Positions 42,793 to 53,328 of a stretch of DNA of 64,000 bases are shown here, one piece after another (the first letter of the stretch is position 1; each line of letters begins with the position of its first letter). The stretch covers positions 173,485 to 237,484 of the forward strand of contig CAWCRU010000032.1 of assembly GCA_963798075.1 (NCBI GenBank). Reading direction: 5' to 3'. The translations under genes and the position numbers were made by a program. The notes beneath the pieces were generated by a model. It made no database searches. It was not told the DNA's origin and was given only the letters and a program-made list of their open reading frames with translations. Origin of the DNA: DATAOG01 sp963798075. GTDB lineage: Bacteria; Pseudomonadota; Alphaproteobacteria; Geminicoccales; Geminicoccaceae.

Positions 42793-43429
42793 GGCGCGCG
42801 CCGGGCGCCGGCCCGAAGCAGCGCCCGAGCAGGCGGCGGAGCGCTCGGCCGCGATGGCTCTGCGCCTGCTTGGCCGCGACCGGCAGCTCAGCGAAGGTCT
42901 GGCTCGAGCCAAGCGGCTGGAACATCGGGTCGTAGCCGAAGCCGCCGCGGCCGCGCGGCGGATCGACCAGCTCGCCCGCGACCCGGCCGTGGACCAGCTC
43001 CGCGTGCCCGTCCGGCCAGGCGAGGCAGAGGGCGGCGACGAAGGCTGCGCGTCGGTCGGCGGCGGCGAAGCTGCCGTAGCGCTCGGCAAGGCCGTCCCGG
43101 ACCCGGGCCATGGCGCGCTCGAAGTCGCCATCGGGCCCCGCCCAGCGGGCCGAATGCACCCCCGGCCTGCCGCTCAGGCCCGCCACCACGAGCCCGGAAT
43201 CGTCGGCCAGCGCCGGCAAGCCCGAGGCTGCGGCCGCGGCATGCGCCTTGATCCGGGCATTGGCCGCGAAGCTGCGGCCGTCCTCGACCGGTTCGGCCAG
43301 ACCCAGCGCCGCGCCCGAGATCACCGCGACCGGCTGGCCCGCGAGCAGGTCGCAAAGCTCGACGAGCTTGCCCGGATTGTGGCTCGCCAGGACGAGCCTG
43401 GGCTCGGCGAACCGTCTTGCGGCGCTCAC
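42767..43429 (-). CDS. rdgB: RdgB/HAM1 family non-canonical purine NTP pyrophosphatase
   Basis: 220 aa, GTG start at 43429. It has LVLASHNPGKLVELCDLLAG, FAANARIKAHAAAAASGLPALADDSGLVV, the GRPGVHSARWAG loop, and GGFGYDPMFQPLG. It hydrolyses dITP, XTP and related nucleotides to monophosphates. The start overlaps the rph stop (GTGA). The 3' end overlaps the convergent LpoA-like gene by 26 bp. Confidence 0.94.
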   Translation of the reverse strand: MSAARRFAEPRLVLASHNPGKLVELCDLLAGQPVAVISGAALGLAEPVEDGRSFAANARIKAHAAAAASGLPALADDSGLVVAGLSGRPGVHSARWAGPDGDFERAMARVRDGLAERYGSFAAADRRAAFVAALCLAWPDGHAELVHGRVAGELVDPPRGRGGFGYDPMFQPLGSSQTFAELPVAAKQAQSHRGRALRRLLGRCFGPAPGARLSGPRAGR

Positions 43430-44160
43430 GCGTCCAGGCCGAGCGCCCGCCGCTGGCAGGCGAGCAGCTCGCGCACGCCCTGGAGGGCCAGGCGGTGCAT
43501 GGCTGCGAACTGCTCGGCGGTCAGCGGCTCGGTCTCGGCCGTGAGCTGGATCTCGACGATCCCGCCCGAGCCGGTCAGCACGAAATTGGCGTCGGCCTCG
43601 GCGGCGCTGTCCTCGGCGTAGTCCGGGTCGAGCACCGCCTGGCCCTCGACCAGGGCGGCAGCGACCGCGGCGACCGGCTCGCGCAGCGGCAGCGCCGGCA
43701 GCTGCTCGGCCGCGACCAGGGCCGCCAGCGCCTGCTGCAGGGCGACGTAGGCGCCCGTGATCGCGGCCGTGCGGGTGCCGCCGTCCGCCTGCAGCACGTC
43801 GCAGTCGAGCAGGATCTGGCGCTCGCCCATCAGGGTCATGTCGGTGACCGCGCGCAGCGCCCGCCCGATCAGTCGCTGGATCTCCTGGGTGCGGCCCGAC
43901 TGCCGGCCGCGCGCCGCCTCGCGATCGGTGCGGCGGTTGGTCGCGCGCGGCAGCATGCCGTATTCGGCCGTCACCCAGCCGCGGCCTGTGTTGCGCAGGA
44001 ACGGCGGCACCCGCTCCTGCACGGTCGCGGTGCACAGCACATGCGTGCCGCCGCAGCGGATCAGGCAGGAGCCCTCGGCATGCGGCGAACAGCCGGGCTC
44101 GAGGGTCACTTCGCGCAGCTGGTCGGGGGCGCGTCCGGAGGGGCGCATGCGGCCTCCCAT
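43426..44160 (-). CDS. rph: Ribonuclease PH
   Basis: 244 aa, possibly 240 aa from the Met at 44148. It has MRPSGRAPDQLREVTLEPG, GGTHVLCTATVQERVPPFLR, GRGWVTAEYGMLPRATNRRTDREAARGRQSGRTQEIQRLIGRALR and LDCDVLQADGGTRTAAITGAYVA. It trims the 3' ends of tRNA precursors phosphorolytically. It is the first gene of the rph-rdgB pair. In many relatives hrcA-grpE lie upstream; here they do not. Confidence 0.95.
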   Translation of the reverse strand: MGGRMRPSGRAPDQLREVTLEPGCSPHAEGSCLIRCGGTHVLCTATVQERVPPFLRNTGRGWVTAEYGMLPRATNRRTDREAARGRQSGRTQEIQRLIGRALRAVTDMTLMGERQILLDCDVLQADGGTRTAAITGAYVALQQALAALVAAEQLPALPLREPVAAVAAALVEGQAVLDPDYAEDSAAEADANFVLTGSGGIVEIQLTAETEPLTAEQFAAMHRLALQGVRELLACQRRALGLDA

Positions 44161-44286
44161 GGTTGTGCGCCCGTCCTACGCCATCAAGGCCGGGTCGGGA
44201 AGGCCGGTCCGACCGCCGGCGCCGGCACTCACGGATTGTTAGGACCTGGCGGCGGAGGTTGGCGCGGATCGACTTGGGACGCGCGG

Positions 44287-44850
44287 ATGCGACGCTTGGG
44301 ACGGATCATGTTCGGTTGCCAAGGGTTCGAGCGGCCATGGCGGCCGGTGGCGGCGTTCGCGCTCGCGCTCGCGACCTCGATCGCGGCCGCGGCGGCGGCC
44401 AGCCCGGCCGAACCGCTCGGCAGCCTGGAGCGCGACCTCGGGGCGCTCCAGGCGCAGCTCGAGAAGATCGAGCCGGGGCAGGGCGACAACAATTCCCGGA
44501 CGGTCGGGTTCAACACCGACCTCGGCGACGGCAGCCCGGTCTTTCGCCGCCAGAGCCTGGCCACCATCGTCCACGCCGCCGGCCGCAGCCTCGACCGGCT
44601 GATCGGCGCCTACCGCGGCGCGGGCGACCAGCGGCGCGCGGGCGACGCCGAGACGCTGCGCCTGAGCATGTACGGGCTGACCGAGCGGTTCGAGCGCCTG
44701 GCCGAGCCCGCGGACCCGGCAACGGTCGCCGTGCTCCGGGACCAGACCCGGGCCCTGCTCGCAGAGCTCGTTCAGGAGCTCGATCTTCTGGCCGCCGAAC
44801 CCGCCCCGGCGGCTCCGGCTGCCGCCCCCGCACCAGAGCCTCTGCGCTGA
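44287..44850 (+). CDS. Exported protein of unknown function
   Basis: 187 aa from 44287. Hydrophobic segment AAFALALATSIAAAAAA near residues 21-38 as a signal peptide, then a mainly helical body (LGSLERDLGALQAQLEKIEP; SLATIVHAAGRSLDRLIGAY) and a Pro/Ala-rich tail. No family recognised. An alternative start is the Met at 44308. The coiled-coil-like heptads suggest protein contacts. Confidence 0.55.
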   Translation: MRRLGRIMFGCQGFERPWRPVAAFALALATSIAAAAAASPAEPLGSLERDLGALQAQLEKIEPGQGDNNSRTVGFNTDLGDGSPVFRRQSLATIVHAAGRSLDRLIGAYRGAGDQRRAGDAETLRLSMYGLTERFERLAEPADPATVAVLRDQTRALLAELVQELDLLAAEPAPAAPAAAPAPEPLR

Positions 44851-45015
44851 CGTTGCCGATCTGACCCGCTGAGGGTCCCGGGCGCAGTCGGGGCTGGACA
44901 GCTCCAGACCGGGCCCGCATCATCCGGGCCACGCAGCTGCCTCGCCGCCGCCGGCGGTGTCGCGACGGACGTGCGAGCTGCCAGCCCGCGAACGCAGCCA
45001 GAAAGGCCCCTTGCC

Positions 45016-46728
45016 ATGACCCGCATGACGCCCAGCGAAGCTTTCGTCGAGACCCTGGCGGCGCACGGCGTCCAGACCGTCTTCGGCATCGTCGGCTCCG
45101 CCTACATGGACGCGCTCGACATCTTCGAGCCGGCCGGCATCCGCTTCGTCTCGGTCGCGCACGAGCAGAACGCCGCGCACATGGCCGACGGCTATTCACG
45201 GGTGCTCGACAGGCACGGCGTCTGCATCGCCCAGAACGGGCCCGGGATCACCAATTTCGTGACCGGCATCGCGGCCGCCTACTGGGCGCACTCGCCGGTC
45301 GTCTGCATCACGCCCGAGACCGGCAGCGCCACGATCGGCATGGGCGGGTTCCAAGAGACCGAGCAGATGCCGATCTTCTCCAAGATCACCAAGTTCCAGG
45401 CCCACATCAACCGGCCCGACCGGATCGCCGAGCTGACCTCGCGCGCCCTCGACCTGGCGCTGGCCGAGCGCGGCCCGGTCCAGATCAACATCCCGCGCGA
45501 CTATTTCTACGGCGAGATCGACGTCACGGTCCCAAAGCCGGTCCCGATCGAGCGCTCGGCCGGCGGCCCCGCCTCGCTCGCGGCGGCGGCGGATGCCCTC
45601 AAGTCCGGAAAATTCCCGGTGATCGTCGCGGGCGGCGGCGTGATCATGTCGCACGGCGTCGACGAGGCGGTGGCGCTCGCCGAGCAGCTGGGCGCCCCGG
45701 TGGTCGCGAGCTATCTGCACAACGACAGCTTTCCGAACCGTCACGAGCTCTATTGCGGCCCGCTCGGCTACCAGGGCTCGAAGGCCGCGATGCGCATCCT
45801 CGCCCAGGCCGACGTCGTGCTGGCGCTCGGGACCCGGCTCGGCCCGTTCGGCACGCTGCCCCAATACGGCATCGAGTACTGGCCCAAGGACGCCCGCATC
45901 GTCCAGGTCGATCCCGACCACCGGATGATCGGCCTGACCAAGACGATCGACGTCGGCGTCGTCGGCGACGCCAAGGCGGCGGCCGCCGAGCTGCTTGCGC
46001 GCCTGCAGAACCAGCCGCTCGCGGGCCACGCCAACCGGGCCGAGCGGCTCGCCGAGGTCCGCCGCCAGAAGGCCGCCTGGGAAGAGGAGCTTTCCGGCCT
46101 CTCCTCGGCCGGGGGCTCGCCGATCGCACCGCGCCGGGCCCTTCGCGAGCTCGAGAAGGCGATGCCGAAGAACGCGATGGTGACGACCGACATCGGCAAC
46201 GTCTGCTCGGTCGCCAACAGCTATCTGCGCTTCGATGCTCCGAACAGCTTCTTTGCCCCGATGAGCTTCGGCAACTGCGGCTACGCCTTCCCGACCGCGA
46301 TGGGGGCCAAGGTCGCAGCGCCCGGGCGGCCGGCGGTCGCCTATGTCGGCGATGGCGCCTGGGGCATGAGCCTGAACGAGGTTTTGACCTGCGTGCGCGA
46401 GCGGATTCCGGCTGCGGCCGTGGTCTTCAACAACGGCCAGTGGGGCGCCGAGAAGAAGAACCAGATCGACTACTACGCCGACCGCTACGTCGGCACCAAC
46501 CTCGAGAACCCGAGCTTCGCCGCGATCGCGCGCGCGATGGGGGCGGAAGGGATCACGGTCGAGGCGCCGGATCAGGTGGGCGATGCGCTGCGTGCCGCGA
46601 CGTCTGCGGACGTCTGCACCGTGATCGAGATCAAGATCACCCAGGAGCTCGGCGAGCCGTTCCGCCGCGACGCGCTGAAGAAGCCCAAGCGCTTCCTGGC
46701 GAAGTACAAAGCCTACGAAGTGGCCTGA
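45016..46728 (+). CDS. xsc: Sulfoacetaldehyde acetyltransferase
   Basis: 570 aa ThDP enzyme. It has MTPSEAFVETLAAHGV, AQNGPGITNFVTGIAAAYWAHSPVV, INIPRDYFYGEID, the ThDP motif GDGAWGMSLNEVLTC, and the diagnostic FNNGQWGAEKKNQIDYY, which separates Xsc from acetolactate synthases. It converts sulfoacetaldehyde and phosphate to acetyl phosphate and sulfite, the last step of taurine or isethionate breakdown. The start at 45016 is preferred. The taurine importer genes lie 2-6 kb downstream on the other strand. Confidence 0.93.
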   Translation: MTRMTPSEAFVETLAAHGVQTVFGIVGSAYMDALDIFEPAGIRFVSVAHEQNAAHMADGYSRVLDRHGVCIAQNGPGITNFVTGIAAAYWAHSPVVCITPETGSATIGMGGFQETEQMPIFSKITKFQAHINRPDRIAELTSRALDLALAERGPVQINIPRDYFYGEIDVTVPKPVPIERSAGGPASLAAAADALKSGKFPVIVAGGGVIMSHGVDEAVALAEQLGAPVVASYLHNDSFPNRHELYCGPLGYQGSKAAMRILAQADVVLALGTRLGPFGTLPQYGIEYWPKDARIVQVDPDHRMIGLTKTIDVGVVGDAKAAAAELLARLQNQPLAGHANRAERLAEVRRQKAAWEEELSGLSSAGGSPIAPRRALRELEKAMPKNAMVTTDIGNVCSVANSYLRFDAPNSFFAPMSFGNCGYAFPTAMGAKVAAPGRPAVAYVGDGAWGMSLNEVLTCVRERIPAAAVVFNNGQWGAEKKNQIDYYADRYVGTNLENPSFAAIARAMGAEGITVEAPDQVGDALRAATSADVCTVIEIKITQELGEPFRRDALKKPKRFLAKYKAYEVA

Positions 46729-46729
46729 C

Positions 46730-47482
46730 GTGGCGGGCTCGCTCGCCCACCGGCGCGGCCGGACGCCGGTCTGGGCTCTGCTGATCGGCGCCCTGATCCT
46801 GGGCCTTGGCCTTGCCGCCGCGGGCTTCCTGGTCGGCCGCGGCTTCGAGCGCGGCCGCAGCGTCGACCGCTACGTCACGGTCAAGGGCCTGGCCGAGACC
46901 TTCGTCAAGGCCGACCTCGCGGTCTGGCCGCTCCGGATCACCGCGACCGGCAACGACCTGGGCCAGGTCCAGACCAGGATCGACACCGACCTCGCGACGA
47001 TCACCCGGTTCCTCTCCGAGCACGGCATCGAGGCCGAAGCGATCCAGCCGCAGCGGGTCGAGGTCACGGACCTTCTCGCCCAGGCCTATCGGCCCGAGGG
47101 CGCCGGCGACAACCGGTTCATCATCGCCCAGACCGTGATCGTGCGCACCCCCCAGGTCGACAAGGTAGCCGTGCTCAACCGGGCGACCGGCGAGCTGGTC
47201 AAGCAGGGCGTCGTGCTCGCCGACACCGGCGGCCCGAGCTACCTGTTCACCAAGCTCAACGACATCAAACCCAAGATGCTGGCGGACGCGACCCGCAACG
47301 CGCGCGAGGCGGCCGAGCAGTTCGCGGCCGATTCCGGCAGCGCGATCGCCGAGATCCGGCGCGCCTCCCAAGGCCTGTTCGAGATCCTGGCGCGCGACCC
47401 GGCACCCGGCCTCTCCGAGCAGAACCAGCTCGACAAGCAGATCCGCGTGGTCAGCACGGTCGAATACCGCCTCAGCCGCTAG
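46730..47482 (+). CDS. SIMPL domain (DUF541) protein
   Basis: 250 aa, GTG start. One N-terminal TM helix (residues ~11-33), then the SIMPL fold: DRYVTVKGLAETFVKADLAVWPLRI, RVEVTDLLAQAY, FIIAQTVIVRT, GGPSYLFTKLNDIKPKMLADATRNAREAAEQFAAD and a closing IRVVSTVEYRL. It is probably periplasmic and membrane-anchored, with role unknown. It starts 1 bp after the xsc stop, so it is co-transcribed with it. Confidence 0.88.
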   Translation: MAGSLAHRRGRTPVWALLIGALILGLGLAAAGFLVGRGFERGRSVDRYVTVKGLAETFVKADLAVWPLRITATGNDLGQVQTRIDTDLATITRFLSEHGIEAEAIQPQRVEVTDLLAQAYRPEGAGDNRFIIAQTVIVRTPQVDKVAVLNRATGELVKQGVVLADTGGPSYLFTKLNDIKPKMLADATRNAREAAEQFAADSGSAIAEIRRASQGLFEILARDPAPGLSEQNQLDKQIRVVSTVEYRLSR

Positions 47483-47500
47483 AATCAGGGGAAGCGAGCC

Positions 47501-47788
47501 GTGGTCATGCACAATCCTCCCCATCCGGGCGGCATCGTGCGCCGCCAGTGCCTGGAGCCGCTGGGCCTGACCGTGACCGAGGCGGCGAGCGGCTTGGGCG
47601 TCACCCGCCAGGCGCTCTCCGAGCTCCTGAACGAGAAGGCCGGGATCTCCGTCGACATGGCGATCCGGCTGTCCAAGGCGTTCGGGTCGAGCCCGGAGAC
47701 CTGGCTCGGCCTGCAGATGGCCTACGACCTCTGGCAGGCGCGCGGGCGCCTGGACGCGATCCAGGTCCGCCGCTTCGAAGCCGCCTGA
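47501..47788 (+). CDS. higA: HigA-type antitoxin without a neighbouring toxin
   Basis: 95 aa. It has MHNPPHPGGIVRRQCLEPLGLTVTEAASGLGVTRQALSELLNEKAGIS, the HigA HTH with its P-x-H-P-G start, and WLGLQMAYDLWQAR. Start GTG 47501 (GGGGAAGCGAGCC upstream) or ATG 47507. No higB-like ORF exists immediately before or after, so it is an orphan antitoxin or a stand-alone regulator. It is 18 bp past the SIMPL gene. Confidence 0.88.
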   Translation: MVMHNPPHPGGIVRRQCLEPLGLTVTEAASGLGVTRQALSELLNEKAGISVDMAIRLSKAFGSSPETWLGLQMAYDLWQARGRLDAIQVRRFEAA

Positions 47789-47801
47789 GGTCGGCCCAGG
47801 A

Positions 47802-48767
47802 TCACAGATATCTGGCCGGCGCGCCGCGCAGCAGCCGGGCCGCCTCGGCCACGGTCTCCGCGACGATCTCGGCGGCCGGCATCACCCTGGTGATGAGATC
47901 GACGACCTCGCCGGCATGGACCACCCGGGTCGCAAGGTCGTCGACGGTGGCCGCGTTGTAGCGGGCGCGCTCCTGGTCGATCTGCGCCCGCAGTCCTTCG
48001 TCGTCGCCATGCCAGCGGCGCGAGAAATCGTTCTGCAGGACCCGGCCTGTGAAGCCTTCCGGCCAGTCGAACCCCCGCGCCAGGTCAAACACCCGGGTGC
48101 GCACGGTATCGTCGCCCGTAGCCGCGACCAGGCGCGCCCCGGCGCCGGGTGGACCGCAGGCTTCGGCGGCCGCGAAGAAGCGCGTGCCCATCATCACGCC
48201 GTCGGCGCCGAGCATGAGGCTCGCGGCGAGACCACGCCCGTCACCGATGCCGCCCGCGGCGACGACGAGCTGGTCGTCGCCCGCGAGGTCGCGGACCGCC
48301 GGCAAGAGCGTCGTCAGACCCCGCTCCAGGCCATGGCCGCCCGCCTCCTGGCCCTGGGCGACCAGAATGTCGACCTCCGCCGCGAGCGCCTGGCGCGCCT
48401 GATCGAGCCGCTGGACCTGCCAGAGCGTCGGCACCCCCGCCTCCTTGCACCTCGCGATGTAGGCGGTGGCGTCGCCGAAGGCGAAGATCATGGCTCTGCG
48501 GGCTGCGTTCGAGACAGAGATCGAGCAGCTCCGGCTGCTTCGCCAGCGACCAGGTGATGAACCCGGCCCCGACCGGCTGGTTGCCCGCCGCATCGAACTG
48601 CGCCCGAGCCAGGCGGCATCGCCGTAGCCACCGCCGATCAGGCCGAGCCCGCCGGCTGCGGAGACCGCCGCTGCCAGCTCGCCGCCGGCGACCATACCCA
48701 TCGGCGCCAGCAGGATCGGGTGCTCGATCCCGAGCCTCTCGGTCAGTCGCGCGCTGCCCGTCCGCAA
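47802..48767 (-). pseudogene. Nitronate monooxygenase, two compensating frameshifts
   Basis: NPD/FMN-dependent family. It has RLGIEHPILLAPMGMVAGGELAAAVSAAGGLGLIGGGYGD, then after the disrupted segment FAFGDATAYIARCKEAG, VDILVAQGQEAGGHG, AAGGIGDGRGLAASLMLGADGVMMGTRF. Between ~48603 and ~48498 the correct residues (AGFITWSLAKQPELLDLCLE) are in another frame, so two opposite indels must be repaired. It oxidises nitronates or serves as an enoate reductase. It starts ~10 bp after tauC on the same strand and probably belongs to that operon. Start codon TTG. Confidence 0.82.
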
Positions 48768-48775
48768 ATGTCAGT

Positions 48776-49657
48776 CTACATTTTGCCCTTCCAGGGCACC
48801 AGCGCCTGCTCGATCCGACGCATCAGCAGATCGAACAGATAGGCGAGCGCGCCGATCACGACGATGCCCATGATCACGACGTCTGAGCGCAGGAACTCGG
48901 ACGCGTTCCAGACCATCTGGCCGAGGCCGGCGCGCGCGGCGACGATCTCGGCCGCGACCAGGGTGGTCCAGCCGAAGCCGATGCCGATCCGCATGCCGGT
49001 CAGGATCTCGGGCAGTGCTGCCGGCAGGATCACGTGGACGATCACCTGCAGGCGCGAGGCGCCGAGCGAATAGGCGGCATGGATCTGCTCGAGCGCCACC
49101 GAGCGCACCCCCGCGCGGGCGTTGAGGGCGAGCGGCGCGAAGACCGCGAGGTAGATCAGGATGATCTTGGCGAGGTCGCCGATCCCGAACCAGATCACGA
49201 TCAGCGGCAGGTAGGCGAGCGGCGGGATCGGCCGGTAGAACTCGATCGGCGGGTCGAAGACGCCGCGGGCCGCGCGGCTCACTCCCATCAGGATGCCGAC
49301 CGGGATCGCGGTCAGGCACGCGAGGAAGAAGGCCGCGAACACCCGATAGAGGCTCCAGAACGTGTGCTCGAGCAGGGTGGCGCCGCCGAAGCCATCGGTC
49401 GCGACGTCCCGGAACTGCTCGAGCACGGCCGCGGGCGAGGGGAGGAACAGGGGCTTGATCCAGCCCTTGCGCGTGATGAACCACCAGAGCAGCAGCAGCG
49501 CCAGCACCGTGACCACGCTGATCGCCGCGCTCGCGCCCTGGCCCGGCTGGCCGTAGGCCTCCCCGGGCCTGGCGGGCGGCGCCTTGAACAGCAGGGCCAG
49601 GCGCGCCGCGGTGCGCGATCGCGCCGGCGGGGCCGGATCGGGCGCGGCGGCGGTCAT
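48776..49657 (-). CDS. tauC: Taurine/sulfonate ABC transporter permease
   Basis: 293 aa. Six-helix BPD permease with the EAA-type loop (GILMGVSRAARGVFDPPIEFYRPIPPLAYLPLIVIWFGIGDLAKIILIY) and the typical PAALPEILTGMRIGIGFGWTTLVAAEIVAARAGLGQMVWNASEF. This arrangement matches the TauC/SsuC group. Inner membrane. Last transporter gene of the operon tauA-tauB-tauC, with 7 bp to tauB. Confidence 0.92.
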   Translation of the reverse strand: MTAAAPDPAPPARSRTAARLALLFKAPPARPGEAYGQPGQGASAAISVVTVLALLLLWWFITRKGWIKPLFLPSPAAVLEQFRDVATDGFGGATLLEHTFWSLYRVFAAFFLACLTAIPVGILMGVSRAARGVFDPPIEFYRPIPPLAYLPLIVIWFGIGDLAKIILIYLAVFAPLALNARAGVRSVALEQIHAAYSLGASRLQVIVHVILPAALPEILTGMRIGIGFGWTTLVAAEIVAARAGLGQMVWNASEFLRSDVVIMGIVVIGALAYLFDLLMRRIEQALVPWKGKM

Positions 49658-49664
49658 GGCGCCC

Positions 49665-50438
49665 TCAGGCGGCCTTGCCGTGGATGATGTTGAGCGCCTG
49701 CTCGCGCATGGCGATGAAGTCGCGATCGGACTTGATCTCGCGGGCGTTGCGGCTGGCGAAGAAGCGCTGGCAGAAGTCGAGCTCGAAGCGATGCGTGATC
49801 CGACCCGGGCGCGGCGACATCATGACCAGCCGGGTCGCCATGAACAACGCCTCCTCGACCCCATGGGTGATGAAGAAGATCATCTTGCCGGTCGCCCGCC
49901 AGACGTCGAGGATCAACTCCTGCATGGTCTCGCGGGTCAGGCTGTCGAGGGCGCCGAGCGGCTCGTCCATCAGCAGCATGGCCGGGTCGCTGGTGAGCGC
50001 GCGGGCGAGGCCGACCCGCTGCTGCATGCCGCCTGAGAGCTCGTAGACCGGCGCCGTCGCGAACCGTTCGAGCCCGACCAGCCGGATGTTGCGAAACGCC
50101 ACCTCGCGCCGCTCGATTTTGGCCATGCCCTGGAGCTTGAGCCCGAACTCGACGTTTTCCAGCACGTTCAGCCAGGGCATCAGCGCATGCTTTTGGAAGA
50201 CCACGCCGCGATCGGCGCCCGGGCCGGTGACCGGGCGCCCGTTCAGGGTCACGCTGCCCGCGGTCGGCTGCAAAAAGCCCGCGAGCACGTTCAAGAGCGT
50301 GGTCTTGCCGCAGCCCGATTCGCCGAGCGCCACGACGAAGTCGCCGGGCTCGATCAGAAGGTCGACGCTCGAGAGCGCCTCGACCGCCTCGCCGCGGCGC
50401 GCCGGATAGACGACCGACAGGTCCTTGACCTCGAGCAT
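49665..50438 (-). CDS. tauB: Taurine/sulfonate ABC transporter ATP-binding protein
   Basis: 257 aa. Walker A GESGCGKTTLLN, signature LSGGMQQRVGLARALTSDP, Walker B MLLMDEPLGALD, and switch His ITHGVEEAL. The tail DFCQRFFASRNAREIKSDRDF is typical of TauB rather than SsuB. It energises the tauABC importer at the cytoplasmic side. Confidence 0.93.
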   Translation of the reverse strand: MLEVKDLSVVYPARRGEAVEALSSVDLLIEPGDFVVALGESGCGKTTLLNVLAGFLQPTAGSVTLNGRPVTGPGADRGVVFQKHALMPWLNVLENVEFGLKLQGMAKIERREVAFRNIRLVGLERFATAPVYELSGGMQQRVGLARALTSDPAMLLMDEPLGALDSLTRETMQELILDVWRATGKMIFFITHGVEEALFMATRLVMMSPRPGRITHRFELDFCQRFFASRNAREIKSDRDFIAMREQALNIIHGKAA

Positions 50439-50517
50439 CGCCCGTTCAACATCGCCCGATCATCGCCGATCCGGACCGGGCGCCGGAAGGCCCGCCCGGC
50501 GCCCGGCCCTTTGCCCG

Positions 50518-51531
50518 CTACTGCAGCTTCATCGCCGCCTCGACGTACTTCGGCGTCACGAAGCCCGTGTAGTCGGGCAGCACGTCCGGGATCTTCTTTT
50601 GCGCCTTCAGGAACTCCGAGGTGTAGATCAGCGCCTTGGTGGCACCGCCGTCCTTGCCGCAGCCGAGCCAGGCGCAGGACGCCTGCTGCTCCATGCTCGG
50701 GAAGTTGTAAAGGGCCAGCACGCCCGGCACGTCCTTGGCGTCGCCGCCGACCACGCCCACGATCTTCTTGACCGGCTCGGACTCCGCGCTCCAGGCGTCC
50801 TTGTGATCGCGATAGTCGCTGTCGGCCGCGGCAATGGTATGGATGAACTGGGCCATCCCGTCGGCGTGCGCCTCGGCCCAGGTCTTGTTGACGATCAGGC
50901 CATCGAAGGTGGGCTTGCCGAGCTTGCTGAGCTCGCCCGAGGTGATCACGACATGGCCGGTCTTCTTGATGGCGCCGAGCGCCGGGTCCCAGACGAAGGC
51001 CGCGTCGATGTCGCCGCGCTCCCAGGCGGCCGCGATCTGCGGCGGCTGCATGTTCAAGATGTCGACCTGGTCCGCCGGCACGCCGGCATGCTCGAGCGCG
51101 AACAGCAGGTGGAAGTGGCTGGTCGAGACGAACGGCACGCCCACTTTCTTGCCCTTCAGGTCCTCGACCTTGTCGATGCCGGAGCCCTCGCGCGCGATCA
51201 GCGCCTCGGCGGACGCGATGTCCTCGACGATCCAGACCAGCTGGATGTCGAGGCCCTGGCTGGCGCCGGCCGCGATCGGGCTCGAGCCCGCGAGCGCGAT
51301 CTGGACATCGCCCGACGCCATGGCCGCGATCACCTTGGCGCCGGAATCGAACTGGCGGTACTGGACGTCCCAACCTGTCCTCTTCGAGAAGGTGTTGTCG
51401 GCGATCGGCACCTTCCAGGGATTGTAGATCAGCTGATAGCCGACGGTGACGGTCTCGGCGGCAGCACCGCCGCTGATCAGCGCGCAAAGACCGAGCCCGG
51501 CCGCCGCCCCGAGAAGCTGCTTCCAGTCCAT
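50518..51531 (-). CDS. tauA: Taurine ABC transporter substrate-binding protein
   Basis: 337 aa. A signal peptide (residues ~1-25) is followed by VTVGYQLIYNPWKVPIADNTF, DSGAKVIAAMASGDVQIALAGSSPIAAGASQGLDIQLVWIVEDIASAEAL, and GKKVGVPFVSTSHFHLLFALEHAG. This closely follows the TauA pattern. It delivers taurine or related sulfonates to TauBC. It is the first gene of the minus-strand operon. Confidence 0.93.
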   Translation of the reverse strand: MDWKQLLGAAAGLGLCALISGGAAAETVTVGYQLIYNPWKVPIADNTFSKRTGWDVQYRQFDSGAKVIAAMASGDVQIALAGSSPIAAGASQGLDIQLVWIVEDIASAEALIAREGSGIDKVEDLKGKKVGVPFVSTSHFHLLFALEHAGVPADQVDILNMQPPQIAAAWERGDIDAAFVWDPALGAIKKTGHVVITSGELSKLGKPTFDGLIVNKTWAEAHADGMAQFIHTIAAADSDYRDHKDAWSAESEPVKKIVGVVGGDAKDVPGVLALYNFPSMEQQASCAWLGCGKDGGATKALIYTSEFLKAQKKIPDVLPDYTGFVTPKYVEAAMKLQ

Positions 51532-51698
51532 GAGACACCCCCCTCCATGATTGGGCCGGTCGATCGCCGGGCCGCAACGATGGCCCCGGGCGACCCGGCA
51601 GGTCGGATCATGATGGCGGTGACGGTAGCGACGGTCCAGCGCTAATGGCTCGCGATCTCAGGCGACCGTCGCGGTGGTTGCATCGGCGGCGGCAGCAC

Positions 51699-52967
<1,269 letters not shown>

Positions 52968-53328
52968 CGGCACTCCACATCGCTTCGACAGCGCGGGCCG
53001 CCTGGCGTTGACGGCGCGAGCCACCTCGGACGCATCCGACGCATCTGGAACTACCAAACACGCCCGGATCGACCGGGTCAAGTCCGGGGACTGGCCCTCT
53101 CCATATAAAGAGCTGGTTGAGGATTGCCAGCAACGTGACGGGTTTACGACCAAACCCCGCCGGCGCCGAGCTCGAGGCTCCCTCGCGCGCGCCGGATGCG
53201 CCAGGGACCGGCCGGATCCCTGGACCCTGGCCTCGATTGCGTCGGCCCGCAATCCGAGGCATGATTGTTGCTTCCCACAGGACCGAGGGCCCGGCAGCTG
53301 CGGCCGGGCGGAGTCGGGAGCAAGCATC
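52968..53328. other. Intergenic region between clpX and permease gene
   Basis: 361 bp without a convincing gene. It holds the divergent promoters of clpX (minus) and of the permease operon (plus). A plausible minus-strand promoter is at 53104-53133. GC-rich short inverted repeats occur, for example CCAGGG...CCCTGG around 53198-53222. No RNA gene was recognised. Confidence 0.6.
53104..53133 (-). promoter_or_regulatory. Possible clpX promoter
   Basis: On the minus strand TTGCTG (53133-53128) and TTTATA (53109-53104) are separated by 18 bp, about 136 bp before the clpX start. The AT-rich -10 stands out locally. The -35 matches the consensus in four of six positions. Confidence 0.35.
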
